NCBI GenBank assembly: GCA_015698045.1
Contig: BLAL01000160.1
Span: 930,001-994,000, forward strand
Length of the DNA: 64,000 nucleotides
Direction of reading: 5' to 3'
Source: Rhizophagus clarus
Taxonomy: Eukaryota; Glomeromycota; Glomeromycetes; Glomerales; Glomeraceae
Below, one piece after another: positions 13,601 to 25,692 of this stretch. The notes below the pieces were generated by a model, which was not told the DNA's origin, did not search any database, and was given only the letters and a program-made list of their open reading frames with translations. Positions within the stretch are counted from its first letter, which is position 1; the number at the start of each line of letters is the position of its first letter. The position numbers and the translations under genes are program-made.

Positions 13601-15001
13601 GGCTACGAATTTCATGACCGTCAGATTGAGTTATATGCTGAATATGATTATAATAGATTGATAGAATTTTTGAGATCTAGTAATTATTATACTTTGGAAC
13701 ATGTACGGATTGCAACTTATTAATTATTATTATTAGGTCAACATCAAATTATTAATTTTTTATTATCTTTTATTTAAGGCATATAAAATATGTGAACAAA
13801 GAGATTTAGTCCCAGAAATGGTATTTTTACTTGGTCGTATGGGCAATAACAAAGAGGCGCTTATGTTAATTATTAGAAGAATGAATGATGTCCAGCGAGT
13901 AAGTCTTTTAATAAAATTATAAAGATTGTTTATTTTTGAGAGTTGACAAATTTCTTTTTTATATGTACTAGGCAATTGATTTTGCTAAAGAACAAGATGA
14001 CGAAATATTATGGGAAGATCTGTTGACATATTCATTAGACAAACCAAGTAAATTTTGTTTATTTTTTTTAGTTGTAATTTTATTAATAGGATTCCAATTA
14101 AAGATTTTTATCAAATTGATACAGAATTCATAATTGGTTTATTGGAAAATCTCGGTGGTGCTAACATTGACCCAATAAATTTGATCACAAGAATTCCTAA
14201 TGGTAAGGAAATTCCCGGTCTTAAGAATGCGTTAATTAAAGTTCTTCAAGATTTCAATTTACAGGTTTGTAAAAAATTACAAACGAATCGAATATTCAAA
14301 AATAATTATATATATATTTATTTATTTTATACTAAATCAAAAAATTTTGATATTTTAGGCATCATTAAGAGAAGGATGTCAGAAAATATTAGTTAGTGAT
14401 AGTGTATCCATGGCTAATCAACTGCAAAAAGCGCAAAAACGTGGCATTAGTGGAGGTTTGTATACAATTTATAAAGATATTTATCATTTTGAGTATTTCA
14501 TTTATTTCAATTATTTTAATTTTTTTTTAGATAATTTGTCTTGTTCTATTTGTACTAACCCTATAACAAAAGACGGTAAATATTAAATAATTTTTAATTT
14601 AGCTTTTTCAAACGTATAAATATACAGAACATTTAATAACTAATGACAATCTTTTATTATTTAAAGTTGTCACTGATTCAGTTTCAACAGTAATTATATT
14701 CTTTTGCCGTCATGCCTTTCACGAAACATGTCTTATAACTGATGGTGTTTTACCTAATCCACCGGAAAGCAGTGGGAGGTCGTTAGTTGGATCTAAAGTT
14801 CGACATACTACCTTACTCAAATCTTTGAGTAAACCACCAACATGCCCAATTTGTAACGATCCGGAACATACTCATGATAAACAAAAAGAAAAGAAAACGG
14901 GAGCAAATAAGACACCAATTCGCGGATTTGTTCGTGGGCAAAATCATGGTGGACCAAGAGAAGATGATGGAATGCCGCCAATGGTTCCGCTAAGACTTTA
15001 A
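10608..15001 (+). CDS. VPS41: Vps41, HOPS complex subunit, 994 aa, 19 exons
   Basis: Vps41 is a subunit of the HOPS tether, which drives SNARE-dependent fusion of late endosomes, autophagosomes and AP-3 vesicles with the vacuole. The model joins exons beginning 10608, 10956, 11173, 11422, 11627, 11855, 11976, 12193, 12599, 12774, 12939, 13149, 13514, 13779, 13972, 14125, 14359, 14531 and 14667. Every junction is GT-AG and in phase. Residues 1-55 are very acidic, followed by KLKYKRLEADVSELLKKDAA and a beta-propeller (ALGTHNGDVLVLDFDG). A clathrin-repeat solenoid follows (DDHISWLLERSRYEEAL; YSLDKPKFIIGLLENLGG). The C-terminus is a RING-H2 domain (SCSICTNP, CRHAFHETC, CPIC). The length matches fungal Vps41 (yeast about 990). 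It converges with the Derlin gene. Identification is firm; single exon borders may be off by a few bases. Confidence 0.95.
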
Positions 15002-15372
15002 CTTCTAAAATAATGGACGATAAATAGCAACTTAACATTAGGAGTAAAATTGTCTGATTTGTCAATGCACAAAAATACTTAAAAATTGAATGTTATTTTT
15101 AACTATTTAAATTATTTTTTGAATAAAATTTAATTATAATTATTGTATTTTTAAACAATATTGTCACAATCTATTCTATTATTAAGTAATTATTATTTTT
15201 ATGAATATTAAGCTAAATTGCTGCATTATACTATTTTTACATAATAAATTATTCTACTCCTATAATAATAATCTTAGTTTATCGTTGAATAATTAACTAT
15301 AAAATAATCATGTGATTAATATATGTGTATATTTTATTTTATTCAAATTTGATGGTTTTTTTTTAATAATAT
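15002..15372. terminator. Convergent 3' intergenic spacer
   Basis: These 371 bp separate the stop codons of VPS41 (+) and the Derlin gene (-). The sequence is AT-rich, with a candidate AATAAA poly-A signal for VPS41 near 15121 and no open frame. It presumably holds both 3' UTRs. Confidence 0.5.
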
Positions 15373-16565
15373 TTACCTCGAAGATCTTGGTGCCTGTTGA
15401 TCAGGGGGTATTTCACCTTCCGTTAATCCCGGCTGATTTTCTGCGGTATTGGGAATATTATTATCAACAAATAATTCTTCTTGTAACGCGGGAGGATTTT
15501 CTTGGAATCCTTCAAATAATCTTACACTAAAAAGAAAAATTAAGACATAAATTAATATTTTTTTATTTCAGGAACAATAAATTGGGTTTAAGACTTACAT
15601 TATTCGGGGAGTTTGTAACCAACGTCTACCACCACTATTTCTTTCTAACGGCCAAACATCTTCAAAGAAATAATAAACATGACCAACAGCAATACCCATC
15701 ATATCACTCATTGGAAAATGGTTATTTAATAATAATGAAAATCCAAGTAATACCCAAGGTAAAAACGGTGCACTGAACACAAATAATCCAATAAAATTTA
15801 ATCTTATAAAAGGATTTCTTCGTGACCATATATATACTAAAGTAAATGCGAGTGAATATCCAAGAAATGGTACATTGGATAATGGTGATAAAATCTATCA
15901 AAAAAAAAAAGAAAGAAAGAAAAAAAGGTTGTTTAAATAAGAAAATGTGTTAATAAATTATTATCATGAAACTTACTAGTAATGCTATTGATGATAAGAA
16001 AAGTAACCAAAAGTAATCGGCTGCTCGATTACGAAATGACCCTTCTTCTAACATTCTACTATATCTTACACTTTTTTTTCAATAAAAAAAAAAAAAAATT
16101 AATTGTCAAGAATAAATATTGTGACTACAATGTTTAATCCGAAATCAATTCTTTAAAATGATAAAGGATACAGAAAGAACATATGATATAAGAAATCAAG
16201 TGAAAATGGCCCAAAATATAAGAATGTCGTTAGAAACCGCCAGTACTAATAAATAGTAAATTATAGTAAATTAAAAGAAAAATAAGAAAAACAATATACT
16301 TTTTAAAAATTTTTAAAAAACTTTGAAGTCACTTTTACCTGACGATCATAAAATGTTTTATCGAAAGTGAAATAAAGTTGAAATTGATTTACAAAGCCAA
16401 CTTGCTGATTCAAAAAATAAAATGAAATTAAATACGTGATAATGTTTTTCAAGTATTTGAAAATTCTTTACATACCACTGCTAAGCTCGTTAATACAGCT
16501 GCAGTAACGTATGTTCTTGTAACTATTGGGACTTCATAATACCAATCTTCAACAGGTATCGCCAT
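15373..16565 (-). CDS. Derlin-family ERAD membrane protein, 257 aa, 6 exons
   Basis: Derlins are rhomboid-fold pseudoproteases of the ER membrane that help retrotranslocate misfolded proteins to the proteasome with Hrd1 and Cdc48. Exons are 16565-16476, 16404-16339, 16245-16172, 16070-15977, 15894-15599 and 15526-15373, all GT-AG and in phase. Residues 1-16 read MAIPVEDWYYEVPIVT. Derlin landmarks follow in order: FQLYFTFDK, YWRFLTTFLYFGP (the WR motif), FFLVRYSRMLEEGSFRNR, YIWSRRNPFIRLNFIGL, APFLPWVLLGFSLLL and GIAVGHVYYFFEDVWP. No rhomboid Ser/His catalytic dyad is evident, as expected. The tail is acidic and proline-containing. It resembles the Derlin-2/Dfm1 group, but the exact paralogue is not settled. 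Confidence 0.93.
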
Positions 16566-16846
16566 TATATACAGAATATACAATTTCCTATTCTACGAAA
16601 AAAAAGTATTCACTAAACAATCTGGTTTATAGTATATAAATCAGTTTGAATTTTACAATTTGATTGGATAAACTAGTAAAATGGTACTACTGTGGCGATT
16701 TCTTATTTGTCAACTTGTGAATCATGTGAATATGAACAAAAAATTTATATTTATTGCTTATCTCCAAATTGCATAGAAAAAAAAAAAAAGAATAATTTAT
16801 TGTAATAAATTAAATATTTAAAATTGAAATATTTACATGAAAATAA

Positions 16847-18207
16847 CTAATCAACAATTTTCATTTTCCGTCTTCGATGGTTAATTCTGTTACTAGAAAC
16901 TGAGTTAGGTAATTCTAACATTAAATGATGTCGATATGCCTCAATCACCTAAAAAATGATTTAGAAAAATGATTCAATCAAAATTATTCATCACTAATAT
17001 GTATGAAAAATCAATATTGCCCACCAGATCTTTCATCCCCTCTGTTGCCATTATGCTAGGATCTCCATCAACATTTTCACAAATATATTGTTTTTTCATT
17101 ATAGGAAATCGAACACAATTCAATAATGAAGGAAGTGCAGCAAGTCTATCACCGCGCCAAGGCTTTGGAAATTTATCTGTATCATCATCCTCATCGCTTT
17201 CAACATCTATTTCTCTATTTAGTTCGTTAAGAGTTCCAGTATCAGCATCCTCAGTTAAGTGAATATAACTTACAGCATTTTCCAAATCTTCAGGAAGTTC
17301 CGATGGCATTGATGCGGTAGATGTTGAAGTTTGTGATGATGTTGTTGATAAAGAATCAGCTTGAACATTGGAAGAATTATTTGGTGATGATGTATCGGAA
17401 GAGTATGAGTAATTAGCCCATCGAACAACTAATTCATAAATCTTTTCCTCAGAATTAGCATTTGCTTCATCATTTTCAAGTGCAAGTCGCAAAATATTTG
17501 GATCAGCGTGTAATGTAGATTGCTTATCCAACAATGTATCAAGATTAAGTGCAACGAAATCACGACAAGCTGATGATGTTTTAACGCAAGAGTATTTCTC
17601 TTTTTGTGATTATTTAATTTAGTAATTTAGTTGAATGAGTATTAGATTAGTTAAAGAAAAAGCAAAAAAAAAAAAAAAAAAAATTATTTATCATAAGATA
17701 GATAGTTTACCAGCTATTGCCCAAATTCCCCATACATTATCAAAATTCAATTCTAAACGGAAATAACGTAAACATTCCTCTCGTACAGGGACAATTGCAA
17801 ATCTATCAGCCAATGCCAATAAATTTTCAGCATCACTTAAAGATGGAATATTAACTTTAAAAGTATATATAAATGTCAATAATGAAAGGAAAGCGGAATG
17901 ATTTGTTTGACACAATTGAATTTCATCTTCAAAAGTCTCCTTCATTCCGTTTGTAAACATTGCCTCAAATACTGAAGATGAACTTGCCAAGATTCCTTTA
18001 TGCGCATAGAACAATTTCTCCCGTGATTTATAATCAACTACACGAAACTTAATATCAGAGAAAAGAGACGAGTTTACTAATTTATCAAATGGGTTGTTAA
18101 TTAAGGGTTGCGCATCTATGATAGATTCGTGAACCTCAAATTTTACAAGTAAGGATATTGTATCGTTACTGATAAATCTGTTTAATAAAAAGATATTAAT
18201 AAAAATA

Positions 18208-18238
<31 letters not shown>

Positions 18239-19097
18239 AATGAATGAATGAACTTAATATTATAAATAATCACCGATCCATTTCTTCTAATGACATAAGA
18301 TTTTCTTCACCCCATGTAGAATGTTCTGATCATTTTAACAGAAAATTAATAACAATCCATCAGATAAAAGATTCAAATAAATCAGATATACATACTATCA
18401 CAGAACCAAACAGGTAATTCCACTTTTTTGATGTAAAAAGATGAATATATATGAAAAATAAAACAAAAGTTTAATACGACATCAGCTTTATAACAAGAAC
18501 AGTTTAATTTAAACATACTTTTTCCGAAATCCATTCCTCTTGTTCTCAAATTTTCCAATACGAAGATAATACCAACTTTTTTCCGGATTCCACGAAGGCA
18601 ACCTGGCGTTGTCTCTAAAATCCCTAAATATAATGACAAAGCCTATACGAGTATTAAAAAATAATTCGGATCGAGATACAAAAGACAAAATAAACAATCT
18701 TACTTGTGGATTCTTCTGACGTCCTTTATAGAACTATTCATATTTTTCATAATTAAAAAAATAGTTGTTAATTCAAAAAATTGTAAAATTAATTTTAATT
18801 ATTAAAAATTACCTTAAAGACCCTTTAAAATTAATATTTATAATAAAATTAATTAATTGTTAATTAATTCATAGTAAAATAAGCAATTAATAAATAATAA
18901 AATCAGACAGATAAAAACCATTGTAAACCGTCAGCAGCGAAAGATGGACTAGTATGTTCCATAAAAGGCTGCACTTCGCTCCAGTTTGTTATTTTCCACC
19001 TATAAGAGTATGTTAAAACTCCACCTAAATTATTACTACTTTGACCATTTTGAGAAGGTTCGTTGTAATTATATTTGTTATGGTTTAAATGAGCCAT
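16847..19097 (-). CDS. MATH-BTB-BACK protein, 521 aa, 8 exons
   Basis: Proteins combining MATH and BTB domains commonly act as cullin-3 substrate adaptors. The MATH domain binds the substrate and the BTB domain binds Cul3 and dimerises. Exons are 19097-18909, 18733-18704 (a 30-nt microexon), 18642-18519, 18422-18396, 18325-18274, 18177-17711, 17599-17025 and 16948-16847. Residues 30-140 form a MATH-like fold (YSYRWKITNWSEV, HTSPSFAADGLQW, ALSLYLGILETTPG). Residues about 172-285 are BTB (LFSDIKFRVVD, AHKGILASSSSVFEAMF, LLTFIYTFKVNIP). A BACK-like region follows, interrupted by a Ser/Thr-rich and then an Asp/Glu-rich insert (about 340-430). The first donor (GTCTGA) and the tiny exons 2 and 4 are the weakest parts of the model. 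Confidence 0.85.
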
Positions 19098-19322
19098 TCT
19101 GGTTGCAAATGATAAATATTTTTGAAAGTATTTTTTTATTTTTTATTTTTATATAAATATTTTTGAAAGTATTTAACTTTCCAACACCGTATATTTATAA
19201 GAATACAGATCACATGAAATCATATGTGTAACAGGAAATCATTTTTAGATAATGAACATTGTTTTTTTTACATAATTTAACAATTGAAATCAGTTTATTT
19301 GTTTATGGTTAATAACAAAAGG

Positions 19323-20234
19323 TTAATTTAAAAAATTTAAATTTTCATCACTCATACCGTCAAAGAAAGAACTATAATTATTTAAAAAATACAAATAATC
19401 ATTATTTTCATAATCAAAATGCATAGATTTACTTTCGTGTGAAGGAATTTGATACATATTATCAATATTGTTATTATTATTTAATAAAAAATCAGGTATA
19501 GATGGGAATTCCAAGTAATAATTCGAGGAATCTACGTTAGGGTTTAAAATTGAAGAAGAAGGAATAGATGAATTAAAAATTGGTTGATCAATATTTAAAT
19601 TATTATTATAAGATGAAGGAATCGAAGTAATATTATCATAAAATGATTGATTAAGTTTATCATCGTTAATTTTTTGCAATTCAATTTCGTCATTTTTTTC
19701 AGAGTGAGAAGGATTAGGAGAAACTAACATAGTCGGAAAAATTGAAGATTGCATCCATGGTCTCTCCAAATCGTTCTTAGAATCTTCTTCCACTTGATGA
19801 AGATTAAAATTTATATGTTCTTTATTTTGTTCCACGTAAGTCTCACAAATATCCAAATATACAAGATGTGCAACTCTTGATAAAGAGTTAAAAAAGTTTT
19901 TCTTCTCCTCCGATTCACATTTCCACTTTTTCGAAGCAATAGAAGAAACAGTTTTAAATGTCACATCTGAATTATTTTTCATAATTTCTTGTTGAATATC
20001 TTTACGATAAAGAATGAATCCATTTGGAGGTCGTAATGAGAATGATTTCTTACGTGGAGGTTTGGAGTTGGGAGGAGTCAAAAGTTTTTCGAGAGAAAGG
20101 TTTGTAGGAAGAATCTTATGAATACGACGAAATTGAGAAAGATGTGAGGTGATAATGAAGGAAATTGAATTTGATTTCGATGTTGGGATATTTTTGAATT
20201 TATCACGATCATTTTTAGTCATATTTTTTGGCAT
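19323..20234 (-). CDS. HMG-box (MATA-HMG type) DNA-binding protein, 303 aa
   Basis: A single-exon gene with one HMG box at residues 68-133. The box begins RPPNGFILYRKDIQQEIM and contains FKTVSSIASKKWKCESEEKK, followed by the third-helix segment VYLDICETYVEQ. This matches the MATA_HMG subclass, which includes fungal mating-type HMG factors and is strongly expanded in Rhizophagus. Upstream is a basic region (NSKPPRKKSFSLRP) suited to nuclear import. The C-terminal half is Asn/Ser-rich and disordered, consistent with an activation region. A second in-frame Met at residue 5 is an alternative start. A role in mating is not implied by sequence alone, since most family members in these fungi have no assigned function. 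Confidence 0.88.
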   Translation of the reverse strand: MPKNMTKNDRDKFKNIPTSKSNSISFIITSHLSQFRRIHKILPTNLSLEKLLTPPNSKPPRKKSFSLRPPNGFILYRKDIQQEIMKNNSDVTFKTVSSIASKKWKCESEEKKNFFNSLSRVAHLVYLDICETYVEQNKEHINFNLHQVEEDSKNDLERPWMQSSIFPTMLVSPNPSHSEKNDEIELQKINDDKLNQSFYDNITSIPSSYNNNLNIDQPIFNSSIPSSSILNPNVDSSNYYLEFPSIPDFLLNNNNNIDNMYQIPSHESKSMHFDYENNDYLYFLNNYSSFFDGMSDENLNFLN

Positions 20235-23200
20235 TTTTGATATATTATATTTTTTAAAGGAGTGAAATTCCAGAAGAAAAAGAAAGTCTTAAAGTAAGTA
20301 TCATATAATAATTATTGTCAAAAGAGTTTTCGCGAAAAATTTTTATTAGAATTACTTTTTTTTTTTTTTTTTTTTTTTCTTACAAAGTTATTTCATTTCT
20401 TACTTTCGTTGAAATTATAAATTTTTATATCTTTATAGTACAATAGGTTTTCCGCAACTTCTCGAAATTACTAATTATAACCGCCGATTACAAGATAAAA
20501 AAAGCAAGAATAATTGTATAAATTTATTAATTGACATAATGTATTGTTATTATTTTGCATTATTTTTTAAATGGAAATTTATAATAAATTGATAAATTTA
20601 AAACAATGCAATTTAAAGAAATATTTTCCGAAGAATTGTATTACTTAGATAATCTATTTAATGATATTATTAGTTTATTAGTGTATGATTTTTTTCACTA
20701 AATTTAAGTTATTTAAGAAAATCTAAACAAGGTTAACTGTTTTTGGACTGAATGTAAAATTACGTTGTCACGCCACTATTGTTTGTTTATAATGATAAAT
20801 AAAAACATAGCAAATTTTGGAAATATTAAATGTGTCATTTTAGGTACAAATAAGAATTTATTCTATTATCATTTGTTTTAATTCATAGTGAATGGTATTA
20901 CAAATTATACTAAAAACGGTTTCATTTAAAATAAAACACAATTTAACAATTTACACAATTTCGCATTTTTTCCAGATAAGCCACCAAAGAACTATATCGA
21001 AGACCACTAAAACAAAAGCTAGTGAAAGTTCATTGGGTATGATCACCAAATATGATTCATTTTACTATATTTATATAAATAAGAGATCATTCATCCCTAG
21101 TTTGACTATTTAAACTTGAAACATTTACGTCATTTACGTCATATGATGACAATCACGGTTTGGTTGCTCATGCAGTTAAGGTAATTGAATTCCACTGCTG
21201 AAAATACGATTAATATCTAAAAAATTTGTAATTGGTAAGTTTTTGCATTTTATATCATTTAATGGATAAAAGGGGATCCACTATATCAAATATTTGATTA
21301 TTAATTTTTAATAGTCGACTGTAAGAATTGAAGTTAATAGATTTTCATAATGAACTTAATTATCCGACAACAATTATTGGTGTTGATATTATTCGTGATG
21401 AGTTTTAGGCAAATTTGCCATTAATATTCTTGTATATGCCATTAAATTCTAATATAGATATTCGTAATCGGAACATGGTTGTAAAAATAGCAAATAAATG
21501 AGATTTTTTCTTTTGATGGTAGCAAGCATATCACGTGATCTTATACCCCTTATGGCAATATTCGCAAAAAACTCTTTCGGTTAACTTGATCTGCAAATTT
21601 AAAAAAATTTTTTTTTCTAATTCGGCTAACCATTTCTCTTGTTCTTTCAATTTGCTAAGTTATGCTATTTTTCATTAATGAATCCGGTCCTTGGACTGTC
21701 GTACCTTGAAGCATGAAAAATTTAGTCTTGAATAAGTCGAAGATATAACAACAATTACGTGTGATAAAAGCACACACCACAAAAGAGGATAAGAAGATTG
21801 CAACTCTCCTTATTCCTTTTTATGACTGGATGAATCAAAATTGGATTCCAGAGATCAAAACATTAAAAAACAATAAAAGACTATGTCTGTAATTAAATAG
21901 AAGGCAAATCACGCCGTTTAAAATGGAGATGGAAGATATCTGATAAGTCTGCAATTACAATCAATCCTTTTAAGGTTCAAAATTTTGCCGAAATGAGCCT
22001 AATTCAAAGTCATAAAATTTGGAATCTCAATCAGATAATATTCTCCACAAATTATCCTGGCACAACTAACTGCATTTGATTCAGAGAGCGAAGCAAAGTT
22101 TAAGGATGCAATTGTGTGGTCACATTACGGATTGGTTGATGGCAAAGGATAATCTGAGCTTTGTTATCATTATTATAAACATGAACCTAGTGAGATGACG
22201 TTAGTAAGTTAACTATTTAAAATCGGAGACATTGTGAGTTGACGAAAGTAGGTGAGGAGGGAGATTTAAACAATATGGTATACGTGATTCATCGTTGGAA
22301 AAGGACAATGGATACAAGAACTTACGATCTAATTCATTGTTTGATAATCATTATTTTGTTAAAAAATAGAATATTATTCTAGTATCCTAATATTATATAG
22401 CCAAAATTACACCCAATTACTAATTTTTAAAGGCTATATATATATTATAACAGAATTATAGACATGACATATAGACGCGTTTTTTTAAAAGAATAAATAA
22501 TAATTCAATGGATTTGGTATGAATGTTATGTAGTTTTTGTTCAGCATTTCAAATTTACTTTTTATTTAAAAAGAAAATTTAACAAAATATCAGGTTAAAT
22601 CAACTCCTAACTACTTTTCAAGAAATTCTAACCATGCTAAAGTATCAGATTAACTGATCAGCTCCTCAATCGAATCAATTTCGGTTTCATATAATATGTC
22701 CTCCAAGAAAAACATCACTACTCGGCCATTTTTACGCAAAAATATTCGTTGAAGTTTTGAAACTCCCTCTCATGAGCCTAATAAATTAACTGAGGAAGAG
22801 AAATCCAATATCTCACTGTTTACACAAGTGAAATATGTAAATGGAAAGAGCACTCAATTACTCCAAAATAAATAACGATAAGCTTTTATATTTGAGAAAA
22901 CTATCGGAGACGCGTTCCCATGATTTGTTTTTGTTGGCTTATATCTAGTTTTAATATAAATTGGTACGAAATGGTATAACCGAGTTCATGGGCTATATAT
23001 TTTCGATAAGAAGTGAAAAAATATATTAAATATGATTTATATTATTTCAAAAGTTATTATACTAGTTATTGTTTCTATGGTACAAGTACAATTTTAATAA
23101 ACGTAATATAATATAAATAAGAAATCTAATAATTATTTTAATATTCACTATAATGTTATAAATAACTATTATTAATTGAACCAATTCTTAATCTCTATTT

Positions 23201-23276
23201 TACTTTTCTTAATAATTAATGTTTTCAAATTAACTAATTGACAGTATTTTTAATAAATAATATAACTGATAATTAT
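20235..23276. other. Gene-free region between HMG-box and WD40 genes
   Basis: About 3 kb without a supportable gene. It holds a poly-T run (20359-20378) in the HMG-box 5' flank and only short open frames. Small coding-like islands interrupted by stops occur near 21780-21890, 22000-22180 and 22670-22800. They look like eroded exons, but I recognise no family. Confidence 0.5.
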
Positions 23277-25410
23277 TTAACCTTTCTTTTTTCCTTTTGC
23301 ATTAGGTGCCCAAATTTTTATACTACAATCAGCAGAACAACTAGCCAATATTGGATCAAATGGATGAAAATCAACTGCATATACAAAATCTGTATGTCCT
23401 TCTAATCTTTGAATAAGTTCTCCAGTTTCCTAAATAAATAAACGAAATTTTGTATCTTTTGAAATGTTACTTTTTTAAAGAAAATTTCTAGTAATTTAAA
23501 TTACCTCTGGTCCACCAACATTATACAAATACGCATATGGATCTGCACTTCCTGTAGCCAATAATAAACTTGCCTCCAATGGCTTATCTTTCTCATATCT
23601 ATTCAATAAACTTCCTTAAATAAATTTATTTTATACATATATAATATATTCACTTTAATAATAAATAAGAAACCTTACGCAGCATAGTCAGCAGAATCTA
23701 TTTGCGAATTATCATAAATATCATAAGTTAACCTTTGTGCCGAATATTGATCTAATACCAAGAAAGAAGAAAAAAAAAAATAAATATAGCACTAATGACA
23801 GTTATAAAATGGATAAACGAACTTCTTAAATCCCCTACAGTCTTTTCCAAAAAAATATGATGATCTTATAGGCCATCCCCTGTTCTTATAGCCTTTTAAT
23901 ACATGGATTAACGTGAGTTGAGTTTTTGGTGGCTCAATTCCACGATCATAAATTCTAATAACTGAGATATTAATTTTTATATTAAATAACATTCATTAAA
24001 TAAAGAAAATTTACTTATTATTAATACCATTATCATAACTATTAACTGCCATATATCTGGGTTCCTCATCACTACCTAATAATATTTTATTAAAATAACT
24101 TTGATTAGAAAGAATCAAATGATGGCGATTATGTCACAAAAAAAAAATTATCTTACAATTCTTACCAAGACTTCTCTTTGAAACTGCAACATATGAGATT
24201 GGTTTCTTTGTCGATTCATTTAGAAAAGACTGTAATTCGCTCCCTATACATAAAAAATAAATAAATAAAAAATAAAATAAATAAATATTAGATAAATTAA
24301 TAAAGAAAAATTCAATCTGCGTACCTGCTCTAATATCCCAAGTTTTTAAGCACCCATTTGAATCTCCAGTAATAATATTTTGTCCATCTCGACAAATATA
24401 AAGTGAATTTATCATTCCATCATTCTTAAATTTCAGTGCACTGTCAGATTTACGTATATCTATTATTGATAATATTTTTCTTGAAGTACCATTAGCAAAC
24501 AAATTATTATCTATATCATAAAATTTTAAGAAAATATTTAGAGAATAATAAAACTTCAAGTGTAACAAGACAAGAAATGATTTAAAAAAAATACCTGCAG
24601 GATTGAACATGATACATTGAACAAAACCTTCATTTTCAAATGAATGGATATATCTACTTGTTTCTATTTCCCATAATTTACATGTTTGATCATAAGATCC
24701 TGATAATATTGATGTTGAATCATTAGACCAACAAACATCTGATACATGTAAGTTATGTCCTTTTAAACATGCTTGCTTTTTAAAAGAAAAAATTTTTCAA
24801 TTTTGTTAATTTAATTTAAAAATGATTTTTTTTGATGGGATTTATACCTCCTTTTGAAATGATATTGTATCCCATATTCGAACAGTTTTATCAAATGATC
24901 CAGATGCAAGCATTTTCCCACATGGTGAAAATCGTAATGCATAAACTGCCCCTCCATGTCCCTTAATAAATAAATAAATAAATAATTGAATGTTTTTCGA
25001 ACATTTAAATTGAATGTTATTCAAACCTTAAATTCAGATTTTGGATGAAAAGTTCTTCCTTCACGATGTTTTTCGTGTGCATTATTACCTGTATCATTGT
25101 ATCTTACATGTTATTCTACAGTAAATTCTTTAAAAATTCATAAAATCAGAAAAGAAAATGTGATTTACCTACCAGAAGTAGGATTCTCCAAATTAATTTC
25201 ACGGTTATCTTGTGAAACATCCCCGCTATCAATAACAAAATGACCAATCACTCTCTGATGTGATGATGAAGAGAATTTCACAGACAGGTCATATATAGAT
25301 TTTTTTAATAACATAATTTCTTTTTCTAATGTATCAACTTTATGTTTCAATGCTTTGTTCTCTTTAACCAATTTATCCGTATTATCAAGATTTGATGATA
25401 GGGCGGCCAT
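23277..25410 (-). CDS. WD40-repeat protein with N-terminal coiled coil, 449 aa, 11 exons
   Basis: Exons are 25410-25173, 25088-25027, 24961-24848, 24775-24595, 24510-24325, 24243-24166, 24075-24028, 23961-23839, 23751-23679, 23598-23505 and 23429-23277, all GT-AG and in phase. Residues 12-45 form a coiled coil (KENKALKHKVDTLEKEIMLL). About seven WD repeats follow, for example GHGGAVYALRFSPCGKML / TVRIWDT, GHNLHVSDVCWSNDSTS / TCKLWEI, GDSNGCLKTWDI, DNVIRIYD and GHTDFVYAVDFHPFDPILA / SIKIWAP. The protein ends in a Lys/Gly-rich tail. Such propellers are scaffolds, and the fold alone does not give a partner or pathway. Its start lies 282 bp from the divergent ADE2 start. Confidence 0.87.
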
Positions 25411-25692
25411 AATTATTATTTTTATGATATAATTATCAAAGGGAGATAATATTTTTATTTGACAATGAAAGTCGTTACAATTTAAATTCTTTTAAAAGGA
25501 GGAAGTTCTATTAGAATAATTTTAAACATAATTCATAGTGATTGGTCACCTTCAGTTAATTAGATTATCGAGATAAATTAGTTATTAATTTTAGGTCATT
25601 ATAAAGTTTTTAATTGGCTTGATGATCAAAAAATAAATTTATCTGATAATCTTTTAAAGAAGTTAATAATATATATATTAAAAAAAAAAAAA
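25411..25692. promoter_or_regulatory. Shared 5' region of WD40 gene and ADE2
   Basis: This 282-bp spacer separates two divergently transcribed starts and must hold both promoters. It is AT-rich and ends in a poly-A run immediately before the ADE2 ATG. A TATATATATTA stretch lies at about 25670-25680. No specific factor site can be assigned by eye. Confidence 0.5.

Noticed and set aside
18382..18697. Two overlapping minus-strand frames as separate genes
   Set aside because: They read through introns of the MATH-BTB gene; the spliced model explains the conserved parts.
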